Shown: positions 1 to 5,853 of the stretch, piece by piece
How the letters are laid out: every line of letters starts with the position of its first letter
How positions within the stretch are numbered: the first letter of the stretch is position 1
Assembly: GCA_030590525.1 (NCBI GenBank)
Contig: JAUUYI010000152.1
Coordinates: 1 to 5,853 of the forward strand
Reading direction: 5' to 3'
DNA: 5,853 nt
DNA from: Sedimenticola sp.
GTDB lineage: Bacteria; Pseudomonadota; Gammaproteobacteria; Chromatiales; Chromatiaceae
The notes under the pieces: generated by a model
Database searches by the model: none
The model's input: only the letters and a program-made list of their open reading frames with translations
What the model was told of the DNA's origin: nothing
Made by a program: the position numbers and the translations under genes

Positions 1-554
1 GCCCCCATCTGGAGGTGTTCAAGCAGAAAGGCGTCGAGGTACTGTTGCTGACCGATCGTGTCGATGAGTGGCTGGTTTCTCACCTGACCGATTATAAGGG
101 CAAGCACCTGCAGTCGGTGGCTAAAGGAGCGCTGGATCTGGGTGAACTCGAGGATGATGAGAGCAAACAGCAACAGGAAAAGATCGCGGCAGAACATAAG
201 GGGCTGATTGAACGGATCACCGAGGCGCTGGGCGATGCTGCTCAGGAGGTACGTGTCAGCAACCGCCTGACCGAGTCTCCGGCCTGTATCGTAGTGGGAG
301 ACTACGATATGAGTGCCAATCTGCAGCGGGTCATGAAGCAGTTGGGGCAGGACGCTCCGGGCAGCAAGCCGATACTGGAGATCAATGTGACCCACCCGCT
401 GGTCGAGCGAATGGAGAAGGAGCAGGATGAGTCAGTGTTCTCAGATCTGGCCCGGGTTCTGCTTGATCAGGCGACCCTGGCGGAAGGAGGGCAACTGGCG
501 GATCCAGCAGCCTTCGTGCGTCGGCTCAACCAGTTGATGCTCAAAGGGGCGTAG
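1..554 (+). CDS. htpG: Molecular chaperone HtpG (bacterial Hsp90), C-terminal part, 5' truncated by window edge
   Basis: The reading frame is open from base 3 (codons Pro-His-Leu-Glu-Val-Phe) to a TAG stop at 552-554, giving about 183 residues, roughly the last 30% of a typical HtpG of about 620 residues. The visible part begins at the end of the middle domain (EVLLLTDRVDEWLVSHL, as in other HtpG proteins). It continues through a charged linker into the C-terminal dimerisation domain (VRVSNRLTESPACIV, DYDMSANLQRVMKQLG, LEINVTHPLVERM) and ends in the family-typical RRLNQLMLKGA. HtpG is a cytosolic homodimeric ATP-dependent chaperone; its ATPase domain lies outside the window. The GTG at 15 is internal and not a real start. 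adk follows 128 bp downstream on the same strand, an order also found in Escherichia coli. The identification rests on family recall and is very secure. Confidence 0.97.
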   Translation, partial: PHLEVFKQKGVEVLLLTDRVDEWLVSHLTDYKGKHLQSVAKGALDLGELEDDESKQQQEKIAAEHKGLIERITEALGDAAQEVRVSNRLTESPACIVVGDYDMSANLQRVMKQLGQDAPGSKPILEINVTHPLVERMEKEQDESVFSDLARVLLDQATLAEGGQLADPAAFVRRLNQLMLKGA

Positions 555-639
555 GCTATAAACCCACTGTATTTGCATATTTACACACTCGAATGGAGGT
601 TTTGGTGGGGCTGTGGCAGACTTCCGCCGGACCGAGAAC

Positions 640-1327
<688 letters not shown>

Positions 1328-1349
1328 GGGTTCTGCTTCGATAATCAGG

Positions 1350-1379
1350 AAAAACCGGGTATATAATGCGGTTTTTTTT
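1350..1379 (+). terminator. Probable Rho-independent terminator after adk
   Basis: AAAAACCG (1350-1357) is complementary to CGGTTTTT (1369-1376), giving an 8-bp stem with an 11-nt loop, and the T-run extends to 1379. It starts 22 nt after the adk stop. The stem has only three G-C pairs, so termination may be partial. The right arm can also pair with AAAAACC at 1385-1391, an alternative hairpin that would compete with it. The loop contains a perfect TATAAT (1362-1367), but no good -35 box sits at a suitable distance. Confidence 0.6.
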
Positions 1380-1393
1380 CGTTTAAAAACCCT

Positions 1394-1423
1394 TTTTAAT
1401 GCATAAGCGTTCTCTGATAGAAT
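1394..1423 (+). promoter_or_regulatory. Candidate promoter for the thioredoxin-like gene
   Basis: An extended -10 element TGATAGAAT is at 1415-1423 (hexamer TAGAAT at 1418-1423, 5 of 6 matches to consensus). A weak -35, TTTAAT, lies at 1395-1400 with 17-bp spacing. Transcription would start near 1430, leaving about 30 nt of leader before the GTG start at 1460. Position and match are good, but this is prediction by eye. Confidence 0.5.
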
Positions 1424-1459
1424 AATCGTCTCTTTTGCCATACCTGACAGGGGGCTTCC

Positions 1460-1828
1460 GTGGCCGTTATTGAGCTGGATAAAGACAGTTTCGAAAAGAC
1501 TGTATCTGAAAGTGATTTTGTCATCGTCGATTTCTGGGCACCCTGGTGCGGACCCTGTCGCTCTTTTGCGCCCACGTATAAGAAGGTTTCCGAAGATCAC
1601 CCGGATATCGTATTTGCCAAAGTGAACACGGAAGAGGAGCAGGAGATCGCTATGCATTTTCAGATCCGCTCCATCCCGACACTGATGATCTTCCGTGAAA
1701 AGGTGATCGTATTCAGTCAGCCCGGTGCTTTGCCGGAAGGGGGGTTCAGGGATCTGGTGGAGAAGGCGAGCGAACTCGACATGGCTGAGGTTCACAAACA
1801 GATTACCGAGGAGAGTGGCAAGGCCTGA
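1460..1828 (+). CDS. Thioredoxin-fold protein with WCGPC active site
   Basis: The protein has 122 residues and a GTG start; GGGG at 1451-1454 serves as a modest SD. A single thioredoxin domain spans about residues 2-105. The dithiol active site W29-C-G-P-C33 sits in FWAPWCGPC, and the conserved cis-proline is Pro73 in RSIPTLMIF. The buried Asp24 (IVDFWAP) matches Asp26 of E. coli thioredoxin. There is no signal peptide or membrane segment, so it should act in the cytosol as a dithiol-disulfide oxidoreductase. Two features differ from housekeeping TrxA: Arg-Ser-Phe follows the CGPC instead of the usual Lys-Met-Ile/Ala, and there is an acidic, helical C-terminal tail (about 106-122). It is therefore probably a secondary thioredoxin with its own substrate set rather than trxA. 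A DUF1249 gene follows after 56 bp and may share the transcript. Confidence 0.9.
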   Translation: MAVIELDKDSFEKTVSESDFVIVDFWAPWCGPCRSFAPTYKKVSEDHPDIVFAKVNTEEEQEIAMHFQIRSIPTLMIFREKVIVFSQPGALPEGGFRDLVEKASELDMAEVHKQITEESGKA

Positions 1829-1884
1829 CACGCCTCTGAATTTCTCATCAGTAATAATTTTTCACTCCACAGACAGGAGAGGGC

Positions 1885-2379
1885 ATGAGGGTTCCCAGAT
1901 ATCCATGGGGCTTGAATTCCCTCTACAATGGCCGTCCTACCGTGGGCTGGCTGATGGATCTGTGTGACGAGAATTACCACCATATCATGCGGTTGGCTCC
2001 GGGTATCAGGGGCATAGAGGGTCGGCATGTCTCCTGCCTGCATGGGGCGATGGATCTTCATCTGGAGGTGTTGGAACAGACGCCTTATACAACGCTGGTT
2101 CGCCTCACCTACTATTTTTCCCTGGGAGTTCCCCAGAAGTCCGATCCCGATGCCCGTCTCCGGGTCTATCATGACTCAAGACAGGTGGAAGTGCTTGAAC
2201 TGAAACAGAAATCCCTGCCCCTGGATGGAGGCCTGCAACGACCAACGCTGGAGCAGAAGTGGCGGGTGAACCTGTTTCTCTCCAAATGGCTCTCGTATTG
2301 CGTGAGCCAGGGGCATCTCTTCGATCGGGAATCACAGTTGTCCGACCCTGTGCAACTTCCTGCCTGGAGTTGCCGCTGA
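1885..2379 (+). CDS. DUF1249 (YqiB-like) protein of unknown function
   Basis: The protein has 164 residues. The start is supported by AGGAGAGG at 1875-1882, directly ahead of ATG 1885. Similarity to E. coli YqiB is recognisable in several blocks: LCDENYHHIMRLAP (26-39), TPYTTLVRLTYYF (66-78), RVYHDSRQVEV (93-103) and NLFLSKWLSYCVSQGH (129-144). The Tyr-His-Asp block at 95-97 is the clearest signature. No signal peptide or membrane segment is apparent, so the protein is predicted cytosolic. It is longer than YqiB (about 140 residues) at both ends: about 12 extra N-terminal residues and a tail of about 17 after Phe146. In E. coli, yqiB lies in the nudF-cpdA-parE neighbourhood; here it follows a thioredoxin-like gene, so context does not transfer. 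The family has no established biochemical function that I know of. Confidence 0.85.
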   Translation: MRVPRYPWGLNSLYNGRPTVGWLMDLCDENYHHIMRLAPGIRGIEGRHVSCLHGAMDLHLEVLEQTPYTTLVRLTYYFSLGVPQKSDPDARLRVYHDSRQVEVLELKQKSLPLDGGLQRPTLEQKWRVNLFLSKWLSYCVSQGHLFDRESQLSDPVQLPAWSCR

Positions 2380-2527
2380 CCCGTAGCCGCCGCCAGTGTC
2401 TCTGCGGTGGGGTGCGTGGCAAGCTGGAAGGGGGGGAGATTGACTGGTTTTGCAGGAGCAGCAAACCGGTCGGTTCCTGTTCTCGGACAGGCTCCTGGCA
2501 GGGGTACTGGACTCAGTCAAATAAAAC
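2380..2527. other. Non-coding stretch with several potential hairpins upstream of the iscR promoter
   Basis: No credible gene is visible here. Three adjacent inverted repeats can be read. CCGCCGC (2387-2393) pairs with GCGGTGG (2404-2410). The arms 2443-2453 and 2461-2470 form a 10-bp stem (one bulge, one G-T pair) with loop AGGAGCA. CCTGT (2476-2480) pairs with ACAGG (2487-2491). In addition, AGGAGC in the second loop (2454-2459) is perfectly complementary to GCTCCT at 2491-2496, allowing a pseudoknot or alternative fold. None has a T-run, so none is a standard terminator. It could be the structured 3' end of the DUF1249 transcript or an unannotated RNA; function is unknown. Confidence 0.35.
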
Positions 2528-2563
2528 TTGACAATTTTACAGGGTAAATGCTAGCTTTATAAC
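2528..2563 (+). promoter_or_regulatory. iscR promoter region (two overlapping candidates)
   Basis: Candidate 1 has a consensus -35 TTGACA (2528-2533), an 18-bp spacer and an extended -10 TGCTAGCTT (2549-2557). Candidate 2 has TTTACA (2536-2541, 5 of 6), a 16-bp spacer and TATAAC (2558-2563, 5 of 6). Either would start transcription 40-50 nt ahead of the iscR ATG. The region is clearly AT-rich against its surroundings. Which one is used cannot be decided from sequence. Confidence 0.65.
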
Positions 2564-2582
2564 CAAGTAGATAACCGGGTAT
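2559..2582 (+). promoter_or_regulatory. Candidate IscR-type operator overlapping the -10/start region
   Basis: The stretch begins ATAACC and ends GGGTAT, an imperfect inverted repeat (5 of 6) 24 bp long. It resembles the ATA...TAT outer edges of the 25-bp IscR type 1 site (which binds [2Fe-2S]-IscR) but lacks a good inner GACT/AGTC pair. ATAACC also occurs as a direct repeat at 2559-2564 and 2571-2576. IscR represses its own promoter in E. coli, so an operator here is expected. The exact site is tentative. Confidence 0.35.
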
Positions 2583-2609
2583 TATTCTGCCCCAAAGCGA
2601 GCAATAGAC

Positions 2610-3089
2610 ATGAGACTTTCAACCAAAGGACGTTACGCGGTAACCGCGATGCTGGACCTGACCCTCCAGGGGGGCAAGGGGCCGGTGACCCTCGCCGAGA
2701 TTTCCGAGACGCAGGGCATATCTCTTTCCTACCTTGAACAGCTGTTCGCCTGTCTGAGATCGAAGCAGTTGGTACGGGGGGTTCGTGGTCCGGGTGGTGG
2801 TTACTATCTTGGGCGACCGGCAGAGGATATTTCCATTGCGGATATTATTTGTGCCGTTGATGAATGGGTTGAGTTTACCCGGTGCGGTGGTAACAAGGAC
2901 TGCCGGGATGGGAAACGCTGCCTTACCCATAACCTGTGGGATAATCTGAGTAGCGAGATCTTCAACTTCCTCAGTCGTATAACCCTGGCAGAACTGGTTG
3001 AGCGGGGTGGCCTGCACGATGAAGGCTGCGTTAAAAAGAACGAGGAAAACAACGACTTGATTCAGTCCCCAGGTACACGGGCCGCCTGA
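2610..3089 (+). CDS. iscR: Fe-S cluster-responsive Rrf2-family regulator IscR
   Basis: The protein has 159 residues, close to E. coli IscR (162). The N-terminal winged helix-turn-helix is [17 protein letters not shown] (1-17), with the recognition region [14 protein letters not shown] (37-50) and wing [15 protein letters not shown] (55-69). The [2Fe-2S] ligands fall at exactly the E. coli positions, Cys92, Cys98, Cys104 and His107 ([17 protein letters not shown]). IscR is a cytosolic dimer that adjusts transcription of Fe-S assembly genes to cluster supply. The sequence distinguishes it from other Rrf2 regulators such as NsrR or CymR. The ATG is supported by the family N-terminus; only a weak SD (GCGAG near 2598) is seen. 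It has its own promoter and a strong terminator 25 nt after the stop, and no iscS, iscU or iscA follows, unlike the canonical iscRSUA operon. Confidence 0.95.
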   Translation: MRLSTKGRYAVTAMLDLTLQGGKGPVTLAEISETQGISLSYLEQLFACLRSKQLVRGVRGPGGGYYLGRPAEDISIADIICAVDEWVEFTRCGGNKDCRDGKRCLTHNLWDNLSSEIFNFLSRITLAELVERGGLHDEGCVKKNEENNDLIQSPGTRAA

Positions 3090-3114
3090 TTCTCTGGTGA
3101 TTATGTGCATCTGG

Positions 3115-3140
3115 AAAAAGCCACCTTCGGGTGGCTTTTT
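3115..3140 (+). terminator. Strong intrinsic terminator, bidirectional, after iscR
   Basis: AAAAAGCCACC (3115-3125), loop TTCG (3126-3129) and GGTGGCTTTTT (3130-3140) form a perfect 11-bp stem closed by a C(UUCG)G tetraloop, ending in five Ts. The A-run on the left arm makes a U-run when read on the minus strand, so the same hairpin can also stop transcripts of the convergent histidine kinase gene. Confidence 0.93.
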
Positions 3141-3195
3141 CGCGTGCGTCAACAAACACCCCCATGACCTGGATCTCAGATATGCTGAATAGTTG

Positions 3196-3233
3196 CGTAG
3201 GATGGGCAAAGGCGCGAAGCGCCGTGCCCATCA
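3196..3233 (+). repeat. REP-like palindromic repeat, copy 1
   Basis: GTAG (3197-3200) stands at the 5' foot of a palindrome. The outer arms are GATGGGCA (3201-3208) and TGCCCATC (3225-3232); the inner arms are GGCGC (3211-3215) and GCGCC (3219-3223) around a GAA loop. A GTAG foot plus an imperfect hairpin is the hallmark of REP elements mobilised by RAYT (TnpA-REP) proteins. Copies 2 and 3 lie nearby. Confidence 0.85.
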
Positions 3234-3255
3234 CCGGGGCAGGCACCTCGCATGT

Positions 3256-3287
3256 TGATGGGCACGCTGCGCTTTGCCCATCCTACG
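3256..3287 (-). repeat. REP-like palindromic repeat, copy 2 (inverted)
   Basis: This is the same element on the minus strand: GTAG corresponds to CTAC at 3283-3286, with outer arms at 3257-3264 and 3275-3282. The inner part is shorter than in copies 1 and 3. Its 3272-3287 end is perfectly complementary over 16 bp to 3196-3211 of copy 1, so the pair can fold into one large stem, as in a BIME unit. Confidence 0.85.
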
Positions 3288-3334
3288 ATGGTGCAAAGAG
3301 AGCAAGGTCATAAAATCCAACCATTTTCAGACGT

Positions 3335-3376
3335 GTAGGATGGGCAAAGGCGCGACGCGAAGCGTCGTGCCCATCA
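3335..3376 (+). repeat. REP-like palindromic repeat, copy 3
   Basis: Bases 3335-3355 are identical to 3197-3217 of copy 1. GTAG is at 3335-3338, and the outer arms are GATGGGCA (3339-3346) and TGCCCATC (3368-3375). The inner stem is different but still self-complementary: CGACGC (3353-3358), GAA, GCGTCG (3362-3367). Conserved outer arms with a re-paired inner stem suggest selection on hairpin shape. It lies 23 bp past the stop codon of the convergent kinase gene. Confidence 0.85.
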
Positions 3377-3398
3377 TCAGAGCTTTTCTGCCAGACAG

Positions 3399-5339
3399 TC
3401 AGGCCAGCGGGATCTGAATTGTCACCCGGGTTCCCGTCGCCGCATCCGAGGTAATCCGAATCTCTCCGCCATGGGCATCGATCATACGCTTGACGATGCC
3501 GAGTCCCAGGCCGGTTCCTGCGGACTTGGTGGTGAAGAACGGTTCAAACAGGCGTGGCAGTATCTCTTTCGGGATTGGCTCACCGCTGTTCTGTACACTC
3601 AATGTCAGTGTGCCTGCCTGCTGATCGTGATCTGCCTGCCAGTAGATGCAACTCCCTTCGGGCGCGGCTTCAGAGGCGTTGTTCAGCAGGTTCAGAAGGA
3701 TCTGCTTCAGGCGGTCACTGTCTCCCATGATGCTGTTCGGATTCCCGTCGTGTGAGAGTTCGAAGCGCTGTCCTCTGGCTGCCAGGATCCGCTCGTGGTC
3801 GGCCAGGAACTGTTCCAGGAATGGTGCGAACTCCATCGGCAGCAATTCAAGCTTCAGGGGCTTGGCGTAGAGCAGGATCTCCTCCAGCAGCCGGGTTATA
3901 CGTTCCGCCTCCTGCCTCGCCAGAGTGACTCTCTTCTCCGCGCCGGGCGTTGGTTCTGACCGCTGCAGATACTCCAGGGCCATGCTGATGGTGGAGAGCG
4001 GGCTGCGGATCTCATGGGCGATCCCGGAAGCAAATCCACCGATGGCGGCCAGCCTGGCATGCTCCGCCAGTTTTACCGTGCGTCCGAAGCTGTGGGTGAT
4101 CAGCTGGCCGATATTGGTCAGCAGTTCCAGGTGCTCCGGGGAATAGGAGTCCGGCTCACGGGTGGCGAAGGCGACCACCCCCGGTATCGGGCTTTGGCCG
4201 GTAATCGGGAGGAAGATGGCATCCCTGAGCCCCTTTTCCACCAGGTGGTTGAGGAACTGGTACTCGGGATTGTTTCTGGCGGTTTGCATCATATCCGGCA
4301 CGTGCAGCGGTTCGCCTGATTTCAGTGCTTTCTGCAGTAGTGTGCCCGGAAGTCGAAATCGACGGCGCCGGATGATCTCAGGATGACCCTCCCGGTAACT
4401 GTGCTCCAGCGTGATCGTGTTGTTATCACCGACCACGAACAGCGCACCGGTCCAGTCCAATGGCAGCAGTGCCGGAAACTGTTCGGCGACGAAGCAGAGG
4501 GTCTCATCCATATCCGAGCCCTGCTGGAGGTGGTCGATCAGGCTGAAAATAGCGTGCAGCCGACTGGAGAGCAAGTTGAAGGAGCGGGCGAGCCAGGCGA
4601 TTTCGTTATCTGTCCCGGTTGTCACCTGGAGGCCGAAATTCCCCTGTGCCACTCGGGAGAAGCCGCTGACGGCCCGGTTCAGTGGGCGCAGCACAAACAG
4701 GGCAAACCAGGCAAGAATTCCGAGCGTGACGGCGATGACAGTGCCGAGTATGACCCAGTAGACGTTATAGGTCTGATCCAGTCGGCTATCGACCAGTCGC
4801 TGGATCTGGGCTCTCAATACCCGGATGGCGTTGGTGAGTGGCTGGTTCATGTCGGCGATGAACGTCGCTCCCTCTTTCAGGCGTGGCCCATTCTGATCCA
4901 TGCCCAGGGCCTGCTTGAGGCCATCCCGAAAACCGGCCCAGTGCAGTTCGAGGTTGCTGACGGCAGTGTGAATTGCCGGGTCGAGGCTGGGTTTGAAGGA
5001 GGTGCTTCGGTCGGTCAGGTCGGGCGAGAAGTTTTCGTACATGAAGCCGTCTGTTATCTCTTCAAACAGCTCTATCTGACTGCGGATCTCGTTGTAGTAG
5101 AGTTTGATATCCCGCTGATAGGCGTTGCTGTCCTGGGGGGCATTCATGGCGTAGGTCATGCCCAGCGAGATGAGCTGTTGGGCGGTGTGCTCCAGCCGGG
5201 TGGTGATGTTGAGCAGGGTGTTGTAACCGCGCTGCTCTTCCAGTGCGATCAGGCTGAAGGAGAAAATGGCAAAGAACAGGGTGACGATCAGCAGCAGGGC
5301 AATGCCAATTTGTAACTTCAGGGTTTTGAGGAAGTGCAT
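3399..5339 (-). CDS. Membrane-bound sensor histidine kinase (TM-sensor-TM-HAMP-GAF-HisKA-HATPase)
   Basis: The protein has 646 residues from the ATG at 5339. An upstream TTG at 5390 would add 17, but neither start has a clear SD; ATG is chosen because hydrophobic TM1 then begins at about residue 11. Order: TM1 (about 11-32), a mainly helical periplasmic sensor of about 160 residues, TM2 (about 194-217), HAMP (about 218-268), a GAF-like domain (about 273-423), HisKA with phospho-acceptor His442 in GIAHEIRSPLS, then the ATPase domain. The last shows an N-box LLNLLNNASEA with Asn554, a G1 box NSGEPIP (584-590), F-box LFEPFFTTK and G2 GTGLGLG (608-614). The G1 box carries Asn in place of the usual Asp. 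The motifs predict autophosphorylation at His442 and transfer to a response regulator. No receiver domain or regulator gene is in view, so signal and output are unknown. It is convergent with iscR and divergent from prmB. Confidence 0.92.
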   Translation of the reverse strand: MHFLKTLKLQIGIALLLIVTLFFAIFSFSLIALEEQRGYNTLLNITTRLEHTAQQLISLGMTYAMNAPQDSNAYQRDIKLYYNEIRSQIELFEEITDGFMYENFSPDLTDRSTSFKPSLDPAIHTAVSNLELHWAGFRDGLKQALGMDQNGPRLKEGATFIADMNQPLTNAIRVLRAQIQRLVDSRLDQTYNVYWVILGTVIAVTLGILAWFALFVLRPLNRAVSGFSRVAQGNFGLQVTTGTDNEIAWLARSFNLLSSRLHAIFSLIDHLQQGSDMDETLCFVAEQFPALLPLDWTGALFVVGDNNTITLEHSYREGHPEIIRRRRFRLPGTLLQKALKSGEPLHVPDMMQTARNNPEYQFLNHLVEKGLRDAIFLPITGQSPIPGVVAFATREPDSYSPEHLELLTNIGQLITHSFGRTVKLAEHARLAAIGGFASGIAHEIRSPLSTISMALEYLQRSEPTPGAEKRVTLARQEAERITRLLEEILLYAKPLKLELLPMEFAPFLEQFLADHERILAARGQRFELSHDGNPNSIMGDSDRLKQILLNLLNNASEAAPEGSCIYWQADHDQQAGTLTLSVQNSGEPIPKEILPRLFEPFFTTKSAGTGLGLGIVKRMIDAHGGEIRITSDAATGTRVTIQIPLA

Positions 5340-5350
5340 GCCGTCTGACC

Positions 5351-5366
5351 AGTGAACCAGTGAACC
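5351..5366 (-). repeat. Tandem 8-bp repeat just upstream of the histidine kinase start
   Basis: AGTGAACC occurs twice in direct succession (5351-5358, 5359-5366; GGTTCACT on the kinase's coding strand), with a partial third copy (GACC at 5347-5350). It ends 11 nt before the chosen ATG, where the SD would normally be. If the TTG at 5390 were the start, the repeat would be coding, and gain or loss of a unit would shift the frame. Confidence 0.7.
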
Positions 5367-5403
5367 AATGAAATAAATGACTGTGGACAATGTTAAAGAT
5401 ACA

Positions 5404-5433
5404 TTAGCGCAGGATGAACGAATCGGCTATTAT
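5404..5433 (+). promoter_or_regulatory. Candidate prmB promoter in the divergent intergenic region
   Basis: A -10 TATTAT (5428-5433, 5 of 6) has a poor -35 TTAGCG (5404-5409) at 18-bp spacing. Transcription would start near 5440, about 23 nt ahead of the prmB ATG. No clear promoter for the divergent kinase gene was found in the same 123-bp region; TTGTCC on the minus strand (5390-5385) is a weak -35 candidate. Confidence 0.35.
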
Positions 5434-5462
5434 TTCAACCCTTTGGGCTTCGGTAATCGGGG

Positions 5463-5853
5463 ATGTTGCAGGGGACTGATACACTGGAAACGGTGCGGGA
5501 TTTCGTGCGCTGGGGGGCCAGTCGCTTCAACCAGGCGGGGCTGTTTTTCGGTCACGGTACCGATAATGCGCTGGATGAGGCGGTGGTGCTGGTGCTCCAT
5601 GTACTGCATCTTCCGTCAGATCTCCCCGTCGCCTACCTGGACGCACGATTGACGCCAACGGAACGGATCGAGGTGCGAAACGTGCTGCAGCGGCGGATCG
5701 AAGAGCGGCTGCCCGCTGCCTATTTGACCCAGGAAGCATTGTTTGCCGGCCTCAGGTTCTTCGTCAACGAGAATGTCCTGGTGCCCCGTTCCCCTATTGC
5801 CGAACTGATCGAGAACGGTTTTGAGCCTTGGGTACAATCCGGGTCCGTGACCC
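5463..5853 (+). CDS. prmB: Ribosomal protein L3 N5-glutamine methyltransferase PrmB, N-terminal part, 3' truncated by window edge
   Basis: An open frame of 130 complete codons runs from ATG 5463 to the right edge with no stop. It matches the N-terminal part of Prm[34 protein letters not shown] is replaced family-wide by closely similar sequence (positions about 11-43), then LTPTERIEV (63-71), [13 protein letters not shown] (76-88) and [16 protein letters not shown] (106-121). The VPRSP and GHGTDN motifs distinguish PrmB from its paralogue PrmC. PrmB is a cytosolic SAM-dependent enzyme that methylates a glutamine of ribosomal protein L3. The SAM-binding and NPPY catalytic motifs lie beyond the window. 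A stop at 5454-5456 limits the frame upstream. The SD is poor: a GGGG abuts the ATG, but the start agrees with the family N-terminus. Confidence 0.94.
   Translation, partial: MLQGTDTLETVRDFVRWGASRFNQAGLFFGHGTDNALDEAVVLVLHVLHLPSDLPVAYLDARLTPTERIEVRNVLQRRIEERLPAAYLTQEALFAGLRFFVNENVLVPRSPIAELIENGFEPWVQSGSVT

Noticed and set aside
2259..2531. Plus-strand open frame overlapping the end of the DUF1249 gene and the following gap
   Set aside because: It starts inside DUF1249 in another frame, the protein is low in typical composition and matches nothing; I considered a frameshifted C-terminus of DUF1249, but the family's conserved blocks are already complete by residue 144.
3131..3313. 60-codon plus-strand open frame over the repeat region
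   Set aside because: It begins inside the iscR terminator hairpin and runs through the REP-like elements; no SD and no family resemblance.
3196..3376. Possible CRISPR array from three similar repeats
   Set aside because: The copies alternate in orientation, differ in internal sequence and are irregularly spaced; they are palindromic REP-like elements.
4383..5315. Open frame of 310 codons on the plus strand inside the histidine kinase gene
   Set aside because: It is fully antisense to a kinase gene with all conserved motifs; the translation has no recognisable domain.

Overview
The window looks like an ordinary chromosomal stretch from a gammaproteobacterium. The reasons are a family-typical proteobacterial htpG-adk pair, a DUF1249 (YqiB-type) gene, an IscR regulator with the C92/C98/C104/H107 ligand set, and a PrmB ribosomal-protein methyltransferase, at moderate-to-high GC content by eye. 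The genus cannot be fixed from this sequence. No phage, insertion sequence, CRISPR array or defence system is visible.

Layout, left to right. The 3' part of htpG (1-554, truncated by the window edge) is followed by adenylate kinase adk (683-1327) and an AT-rich hairpin with a T-run. A promoter-like region precedes a small GTG-started thioredoxin-fold protein (1460-1828), with a DUF1249 gene 56 bp downstream (1885-2379), probably in the same transcript. A 230-bp non-coding stretch (2380-2609) holds several potential hairpins and then a strong promoter region with operator-like repeats. It leads into iscR (2610-3089), which ends at an 11-bp-stem intrinsic terminator with a UUCG loop. From about 3196 to 3376 lie three GTAG-footed palindromic REP-like repeats in +, -, + orientation. 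On the minus strand, a membrane histidine kinase (3399-5339) converges on iscR. Its start is divergent from prmB (5463 to the right edge, incomplete), across a 123-bp intergenic region.

Functionally the genes are mostly housekeeping: protein folding (HtpG), adenylate balance (Adk), thiol redox (thioredoxin-like), Fe-S homeostasis sensing (IscR), L3 methylation (PrmB) and one two-component sensor. The most notable points are: iscR has no iscSUA genes behind it and appears monocistronic; the kinase has no response regulator in view; the REP-like cluster sits exactly in the gap between convergent genes; and a potentially structured RNA region lies just upstream of the iscR promoter. I see no convincing wholly new multi-gene system here.
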